In this document: positions 14,899-19,394 of the stretch, in pieces
Position numbering within the stretch: the stretch's first letter is position 1
How the letters are laid out: each line of letters opens with the position of its first letter
Origin: an uncultured Oscillospiraceae bacterium
Lineage (GTDB): Bacteria; Bacillota; Clostridia; Oscillospirales; Oscillospiraceae
Assembly (NCBI GenBank): GCA_934615645.1
Contig: CAKTTR010000035.1
Coordinates: forward strand, 1 to 19,394
Length of the DNA: 19,394 nucleotides
Direction: 5' to 3'
Position numbers and translations under genes: made by a program
The notes under the pieces: model-generated
Told to the model about the DNA's origin: nothing
Database searches by the model: none
What the model saw: only the letters and a program-made list of their open reading frames with translations

Positions 14899-16827
14899 TC
14901 ACTCCTGCCTGCTTGAGGGGAACAGCGCCCGATTCGTGTGGGGCAGGAAGCATGCCGCCACAAAATTATCCATATAGCCCGGATGGGTCGAGAGCTCCAT
15001 ATACGTCATATTGGAAGCGATCTCGCTGACCTTGGCCCGGGCGTCCGCCGAGAGCGCCATGGCATAGGCCCCGGCCAGGGAGGAATTGCCGATATACTGG
15101 AATTTCTCCCGGGGTACATCCGGAAACATGCCGATGCGCACGGCGTTTTCCATATTGATCCCGCTGCCGATGCCACCCGCGACATAGACCCGGTCGATCA
15201 TCTCCGGCGTGAAGTCCAGCGCGGAGAGCATCGTGTCAATGGCGGAATAGATCGCGCCCTTGGCCCGGATGAACGAGGCAATGTCCACCTCTGTGATGGC
15301 GATCTCCCGCCCCGTCGCCGATTCCTCGGCAAAGGCCAGGATATAGCGCCCCATCCCGTGGATATCCCGGGCGATGCGGCGGCCCTCCCGGACGAAATTG
15401 CCCTTCGGGTCGATGGCGGAGGTCCGGTACAGCTCGGCGATGACGTCAATAATGCCGCTGCCGCAGATGCCCACCGGCCGCTGCCCCGCCGGGCCGACGA
15501 TGCGCAGCTTCGGCTCCAGGGTCTCCTTTTCCAGCTGCACGGCTTCCACCGCGCCGTCCGTCGCCCGCATGCCGCAGGAGATATCGCCGCCCTCAAAGGC
15601 GGGCCCGGCGGAGCAGGCGCACGACATCAAAAAGTCCTCATTGCCAAAGACCAGCTCCCCGTTCGTCCCCAAGTCGATAAACAGCGCGTATTCCGGCCGG
15701 TTCCAGATCAGGCTCGTGAACGCGCCCGCGGTGATATCGCCGCCGACGTAGGATCCGATGTTCGGGGCCAGCCACACCGGCGCATCCGGATGCACCGGCA
15801 GCGCCAGGTCCCCGGCCCGCAGGCCGTCGAACCGGAAAAAGCTGGGGATATACGGCTCCATCCGCACCGGCTCGGCGTCGACGGCCAGCAGCAGATGGTT
15901 CATCGTCGTATTGCCCGCGACACAAAGTCGCGTCACGCAGGCGGGCGGGACCGCCGCATCCCGGCACAGGGCCTGCAGCAGCGGCGTCAGCGTCTCCTTG
16001 ATGATCGCGTCCTGCAGCCGCTGCCGCCCGCCGGGCTTCGCCTGCTCGACGATGCGGTTGATGACATCCGCCCCGTAGCGGATCTGCCCGTTGCCGGAGG
16101 ACGCCTTGGCCAGCAGCCGCCCCGTCTCGCAGTCAGCCAGGACGGCGGAGACCGTTGTTGTGCCGATATCAATGGCCACGGCGCAGGCGTGCGCCGCCGG
16201 TTCCGGCGGCAGCAGGGCGTAGACCGTGCAGCATTCGCCGCTGCAATCGGCCACGGCCTGGACGCGGAATGCATTTCTCCGCAGCACCTGGGCCATGCCC
16301 CGCAGGGCGTCGTATGTAATGACGCACTGCTTGCAGCCCGTCAGGTGGCAGATCGCTCGCTCCAGCCGCTCATTATCCGGCATCGTGTCGTCCAGCGTCG
16401 GCGCTTCTAAGGTGACGGGCAGCACCCGGGCGTGGTTTGCAAGCGCCACCCCTGCCCCGCGGATCTGCTGCAGCAGCGCCTCAAAAATGGCGATCTCCTC
16501 CCCGGAGGAGAGGTCCGCCGTCTTCATCCGCCGCTGATAGGCCGACGCGATATCCGGCACCAGGACGGTCACGTCCCCAGTGATATGGCTGCAGCAGCTC
16601 AAGCGCCAGCCCGCGGCGTAATCGGCATCGGAAATGTGCGTCGTCTGCTGGCTGTCAAGCGTTCCCTCCAGCAGCTGCACGCGGCATTTGCCGCAAGCGC
16701 CGTTGCCGGAGCACGGCGCGTCAATGGCGACATTGGCCCCCCGGGCGATCTCTAACAGGTTATCCCCCCGGTTGGCCGGGACGACGACAGGCGCGCCGCC
16801 CTCAATTTGAAAGGTTACATCAAACAT
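14899..16827 (-). CDS. acsV: Reductive activator of the corrinoid iron-sulfur protein (RACo/AcsV type)
   Basis: The protein reactivates the corrinoid iron-sulfur protein by ATP-driven reduction of accidentally oxidised Co(II) to Co(I). The 642-residue product starts with a [2Fe-2S] ferredoxin domain whose ligands C39, C45, C48 and C78 are visible (C79 is an adjacent extra cysteine). After a linker region comes the ASKHA-type ATPase domain (DUF4445/RACo family), with IDIGTTTVSAV at about 219-229, LFIDLGTNGEL and AGGIGSGINMENA. Length is close to the roughly 630 residues of Carboxydothermus RACo. The ATG at 16827 has an AGAGG site about 9 bases upstream. It follows acsB by 109 bases that include a strong hairpin, and is coupled to the DUF3786 gene downstream. 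Confidence 0.93.
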   Translation of the reverse strand: MFDVTFQIEGGAPVVVPANRGDNLLEIARGANVAIDAPCSGNGACGKCRVQLLEGTLDSQQTTHISDADYAAGWRLSCCSHITGDVTVLVPDIASAYQRRMKTADLSSGEEIAIFEALLQQIRGAGVALANHARVLPVTLEAPTLDDTMPDNERLERAICHLTGCKQCVITYDALRGMAQVLRRNAFRVQAVADCSGECCTVYALLPPEPAAHACAVAIDIGTTTVSAVLADCETGRLLAKASSGNGQIRYGADVINRIVEQAKPGGRQRLQDAIIKETLTPLLQALCRDAAVPPACVTRLCVAGNTTMNHLLLAVDAEPVRMEPYIPSFFRFDGLRAGDLALPVHPDAPVWLAPNIGSYVGGDITAGAFTSLIWNRPEYALFIDLGTNGELVFGNEDFLMSCACSAGPAFEGGDISCGMRATDGAVEAVQLEKETLEPKLRIVGPAGQRPVGICGSGIIDVIAELYRTSAIDPKGNFVREGRRIARDIHGMGRYILAFAEESATGREIAITEVDIASFIRAKGAIYSAIDTMLSALDFTPEMIDRVYVAGGIGSGINMENAVRIGMFPDVPREKFQYIGNSSLAGAYAMALSADARAKVSEIASNMTYMELSTHPGYMDNFVAACFLPHTNRALFPSSRQE

Positions 16828-16887
16828 GCTTTGATCCTCTTGCCTGTTCTTGGAGTTACTTTTTTAGCCTTGCTTTGCAAATACTAG

Positions 16888-16915
16888 CTTGCGCAGCGCC
16901 GGAGCGCTGCGCAAG
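16888..16915 (-). other. Strong hairpin between acsB and acsV
   Basis: A perfect 12-bp stem (CTTGCGCAGCGC at 16888-16899 with 16904-16915, loop CGGA) begins about 20 bases after the acsB stop. On the - strand it is followed by CTAGTATTTGC and not a T-run, so it resembles an mRNA-stabilising or processing element more than a terminator. Weak termination remains possible and would set the acsB to acsV ratio. Confidence 0.7.
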
Positions 16916-16936
16916 GGTCGTTCGGTTGTGCAAAAA

Positions 16937-19066
16937 TCACATCAGCGGTTCCATCTCCAGCACGGGGTGGCCCTTTTCCGTCAGGAAGTTCAGCAGCTCC
17001 TCGCAGTCGGTGCAGATGGTCTCGTCGGCGATATAGTCCGAGAAGTTTTCAATGCCATAGAGCTCCATGGCCGTCTTGTTCAGCTTTTCGGCGACGTCAT
17101 CCTTCAATTCTTTCGGCATCCAGACGATACGCTTGATGCCGCCCTCGGCATGGATAAACTTCTTTGAGGAGATGAAGTGCCGCCCGTGGCCCATGTAGCC
17201 CGGCGTCTGAACGCCGCCGCCGGTGCAGGAGGCCAGCTCGCCGAAGGTCATGCCCGCCGGGGTCATGCCCTTGAATTCGCGGTTGACGACGATAAAGCCG
17301 TTGGACATCGGCTCGATGCCGCAGATGCATTCGAAGCAGCCGCAGGAGGTCATCGGGTCTTCCAGGATGGAGTACAGCGTCACAGAATCGACGGCGCCGT
17401 GGGTTGCCTCGTTGACCATCTTGTTGACCGTCTCATACCGGCCCGTCCGCTCGTCCAGGCAGCCTTCCTTCATAATGGGCTGGCAGGGGCCGTTGGGGTT
17501 GAGCTCGTGGGTCGCCTTGGCGTCCAGCCAGGAGACCGCGCCGCACAGGCCCAGCCGCTCCGGGGTGACAACACAGCAGTGCGCCGGGGCGAAGGACTGG
17601 CACAGGATGCAGGTATAGAAGCGGTCCACCGCCTCGTCCGTCATCGAAGCCAGGCGATCGTCGCGCTTGTTATACCGCGGCATGGCCTCTTCGTTCAAAA
17701 TCTTTTCGACCTGGGTGCGATCCGTCACCAACGTCACCTGGCACTTGTCGACGACGGCGTCAAATTCGTCCATGATCATATGGTACAGCACCTCGGCAAA
17801 GTCCTTCAGCCGCAGGCCCTTTTCCAAAGCGTCGTTGCTGACGCGGATGCGGATCTGGTTGCGCTGGCCGGTGTGCATCACGCCTTCCATATAGTTGAAC
17901 CAGGAGTGGATCTTCCGCTCGATGACGGATTCGAAGTCCACCTGCATCTTCTTGCCCGCGACCTCGACATATGTCGCCAAGGCGAATTCCTTCTCGCCGC
18001 TGTCCAGATCGCTGCCGATGATGGTGATCTTATGGTCCTCCAAATCGGCCATATCCCGCATCGTGACCAGCTCGCAGGTCGGATTCTTGCCAGACCAGAA
18101 CTGGGCCGCCATATCGCTCTTGCGGATGATCTCACCCTCAAACGCGGCGGCGAAGGCCACCGGGATGGGCAGCTCCTTGGACTTGATCTTGATATTACGC
18201 AGCTCCAGGGACTTCTTGACCGTCTCGGCATGGTCGCAGACAGACTCCAGCGCGCCGGGGACCTGGTTCTCCGCCAGATCAATATCCACGACGACCGGGA
18301 AGCCCAGTGCAATGGCCCCCGCGCCTGCAGAGACGACGACGGCGTCGATGGCGCCAAACGTATTGACAAATGCCGGGACGCGTTCCTTCGTATAGGCAAG
18401 CAGACCGGCCAGGTCGCCGGGCTGGACATTGCCGAAGATCAGCGCCGCCCGGATGGCGACGGTGACGACATGGATGACCGCCGTGACATCATGCCCCAGG
18501 GGCACGACACGCAGCTCCAGGCCCATCTTGACGCCGCCCGCGGCGCACTGGTCGATGACCTCGCCGATGAGGAACGTCAAAATGCCCTTGGACTGGTAGT
18601 CCTTGACGACGGAGACGACATCTGCCGGGTCGTCCGCCTTGCCCAGGACGACGGCCACGCCAGGGATATCCCCCGTGACCAGCGGCACGCCCAGGGAGCG
18701 GATGATCGGGTCCGGGACAAAGCCGATGCCCGCTTCGTTTTCATAGGGGGCAGCGCCGTCCACATATTTCAGGCCCTCCAGAATTTCCGCGCCGGCGGCG
18801 GTGGCAAGGCCGGCATTCAGGGCCTGGCCCAGGTCCTCCTGGTTCGTGATCAGGCTCTTCAGGACACCTACGCACGCGGGCAGGTCCCCCAGGGTCTTGA
18901 CCTTTACGCCGGTGGCTGCGTAGATCGTGGGGAAAAAGTACGCCGTATCCGGGAAGGCGATCTCTTTTTCCGCGCCGTACTTGGCGATCGCGTCGTTGAC
19001 CGCGCCTTCGGTCAGCCCGGCGACGGCGTTGGAGCCGCCATAGATAAGATCGGTTAATGCACTCAT
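16937..19066 (-). CDS. acsB: Acetyl-CoA synthase catalytic subunit (CODH/ACS alpha)
   Basis: The enzyme joins the methyl group from the corrinoid protein, CO from CODH and CoA into acetyl-CoA at its nickel-iron cluster A. The 709-residue product is near the 729 of Moorella thermoacetica and keeps the N-terminal CODH-contact domain. Cluster A ligands are all present with Moorella spacing: C486, C489, C498, C508 for the [4Fe-4S] cube, and C575-G576-C577 (with C489) for the two nickel sites. Extra cysteines C497, C580 and C582 lie beside them. The chosen ATG at 19066 follows GAGGAGG; the in-frame ATG at 19090 lacks a site and adds eight atypical residues. A 173-base gap with a hairpin separates it from acsE. 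Confidence 0.97.
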   Translation of the reverse strand: MSALTDLIYGGSNAVAGLTEGAVNDAIAKYGAEKEIAFPDTAYFFPTIYAATGVKVKTLGDLPACVGVLKSLITNQEDLGQALNAGLATAAGAEILEGLKYVDGAAPYENEAGIGFVPDPIIRSLGVPLVTGDIPGVAVVLGKADDPADVVSVVKDYQSKGILTFLIGEVIDQCAAGGVKMGLELRVVPLGHDVTAVIHVVTVAIRAALIFGNVQPGDLAGLLAYTKERVPAFVNTFGAIDAVVVSAGAGAIALGFPVVVDIDLAENQVPGALESVCDHAETVKKSLELRNIKIKSKELPIPVAFAAAFEGEIIRKSDMAAQFWSGKNPTCELVTMRDMADLEDHKITIIGSDLDSGEKEFALATYVEVAGKKMQVDFESVIERKIHSWFNYMEGVMHTGQRNQIRIRVSNDALEKGLRLKDFAEVLYHMIMDEFDAVVDKCQVTLVTDRTQVEKILNEEAMPRYNKRDDRLASMTDEAVDRFYTCILCQSFAPAHCCVVTPERLGLCGAVSWLDAKATHELNPNGPCQPIMKEGCLDERTGRYETVNKMVNEATHGAVDSVTLYSILEDPMTSCGCFECICGIEPMSNGFIVVNREFKGMTPAGMTFGELASCTGGGVQTPGYMGHGRHFISSKKFIHAEGGIKRIVWMPKELKDDVAEKLNKTAMELYGIENFSDYIADETICTDCEELLNFLTEKGHPVLEMEPLM

Positions 19067-19239
19067 AATATCCTCCTCAAGTTTTATCAAGCGTCACCGG
19101 CGCCGCCCAGAGCCGCGTCCGGTCCATAAAAATGCAAAAGCATCAAAATTGCGATCAAGCTGCAACGGATCAAACCGCAATGCAAGCAAGAACGCGAAAG
19201 GACCATGCCCGGCCCCCGGGCATGGTGTTTCGCTGAAGC
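19067..19239 (-). other. 173-base gap between acsE and acsB: hairpin, ATCAA repeats, no clear promoter
   Basis: Besides the hairpin at 19202-19226 and the acsB ribosome site, the gap holds three + strand copies of ATCAA followed 3-4 bases later by GC (19142-19152, 19154-19163, 19169-19178) in a locally AT-richer stretch. I looked for a - strand sigma-A promoter and found only poor matches. The stretch could be an internal regulatory site for acsB. Confidence 0.35.
19202..19226 (-). terminator. Hairpin after acsE, possible partial terminator
   Basis: A perfect 11-bp stem (ACCATGCCCGG at 19202-19212 with 19216-19226, loop CCC) starts 13 bases after the acsE stop. On the - strand it is followed by CCTTTCGCGTTCTT, T-rich but interrupted. 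It could terminate part of the transcripts or protect the acsE 3' end. Confidence 0.5.
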
Positions 19240-19394
19240 TTAGAAGTCCAGATAAGAATCGGAATACAGCTCGTTGTTTTTGAAGATATCGCAGGATTTG
19301 ATCGTCTCCATCAGGCGGCGGTCGTTGGGGTTGACGATGGCGGAGGTCAGGCCCTGCATCATCGCCATGGCGACCAATGCAGAATCCATCACTC
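19240..19394 (-). CDS. acsE: Methyl-THF:corrinoid iron-sulfur protein methyltransferase, C-terminal 50 residues only
   Basis: Only the last 50 codons lie in the window; the gene continues past the right edge. The visible end (VMDSALVAMAMMQGLTSAIV, then NPNDRRLMETIKSCDIF and YSDSYLDF before TAA) matches the C-terminus of AcsE/MeTr, a TIM-barrel enzyme of the pterin-binding (dihydropteroate synthase-like) family. It moves the methyl group from methyl-THF to the corrinoid iron-sulfur protein. Being next to acsB in the same direction fits typical acetogen clusters. A different pterin-binding methyltransferase cannot be fully excluded from this fragment. Confidence 0.8.
   Translation of the reverse strand, partial: VMDSALVAMAMMQGLTSAIVNPNDRRLMETIKSCDIFKNNELYSDSYLDF

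Noticed and set aside
14938..16410. A 490-codon open frame on the + strand opposite acsV.
   Set aside because: Antisense shadow of acsV; the composition is Arg/Gly/Asp-rich and no ribosome site precedes it.
16828..16936. Possible separate promoter for acsV in the acsB/acsV gap.
   Set aside because: There are TTGCA-like words on the - strand but no -35/-10 pair with acceptable spacing; only the hairpin is clear.
17177..19057. A 626-codon open frame on the + strand opposite acsB.
   Set aside because: It is a GC-rich antisense shadow. Its translation is low-complexity (Asp/Arg/Gly/Ala-rich) without a recognisable domain, while the - strand encodes full-length acetyl-CoA synthase.

Overview
The window is GC-rich bacterial DNA (by eye; not counted) with Gram-positive style AGGAGG ribosome sites, TTGACA/TATAAT-type promoters and gene content of the Firmicutes (Clostridia). 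A Wood-Ljungdahl (reductive acetyl-CoA) gene cluster points to an acetogenic or acetogen-related anaerobe. My best guess is a high-GC Oscillospirales-like lineage, but that is inference.

The left half is read on the + strand. Positions 1-3217 hold three genes matching the Bacillus subtilis YdjI/YdjG/YdjH set, which is linked to PspA and the cell envelope: an SPFH (virion-core-like) protein, incomplete at the window edge, with four C-terminal zinc ribbons; a double zinc-ribbon protein with a C-terminal membrane anchor; and a secreted, membrane-anchored TPM-domain protein. A good sigma-A promoter at 3228-3256 then starts a tightly packed housekeeping operon: rlmA (23S rRNA methyltransferase), prfA (RF1), a TsaC/Sua5-type t6A synthase, coaE and an M18 aminopeptidase. 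It ends at a strong terminator (8327-8362). A second sigma-A promoter (8384-8412) drives ksgA/rsmA and a HAD phosphatase, which end at a perfect 15-bp bidirectional terminator (10008-10041).

The right half is on the - strand and is one co-directional Wood-Ljungdahl cluster. In transcription order it runs: acsE (3' end only), acsB (acetyl-CoA synthase), acsV (corrinoid protein reductive activator), a DUF3786 gene, fhs, fchA, folD and a formate/nitrite-family channel. Together these cover formate passage across the membrane, formate activation on tetrahydrofolate, cyclization and reduction to methylene-THF, methyl transfer to the corrinoid protein, its reductive repair, and acetyl-CoA synthesis. 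CODH, the corrinoid iron-sulfur protein subunits, methylene-THF reductase and formate dehydrogenase are not in the window and may lie to the right or elsewhere.

The points most worth a second look are: (i) FolD lacks the Lys and Gln of the cyclohydrolase site, which fits a division of labour with FchA; (ii) the uncharacterised DUF3786 gene is coupled to acsV; (iii) a GC-rich hairpin without a U-tract sits in almost every gap of the Wood-Ljungdahl cluster; (iv) the formate channel has an altered central motif; (v) the SPFH/zinc-ribbon/TPM trio. I saw no tRNA, rRNA, CRISPR array, insertion sequence or phage gene.
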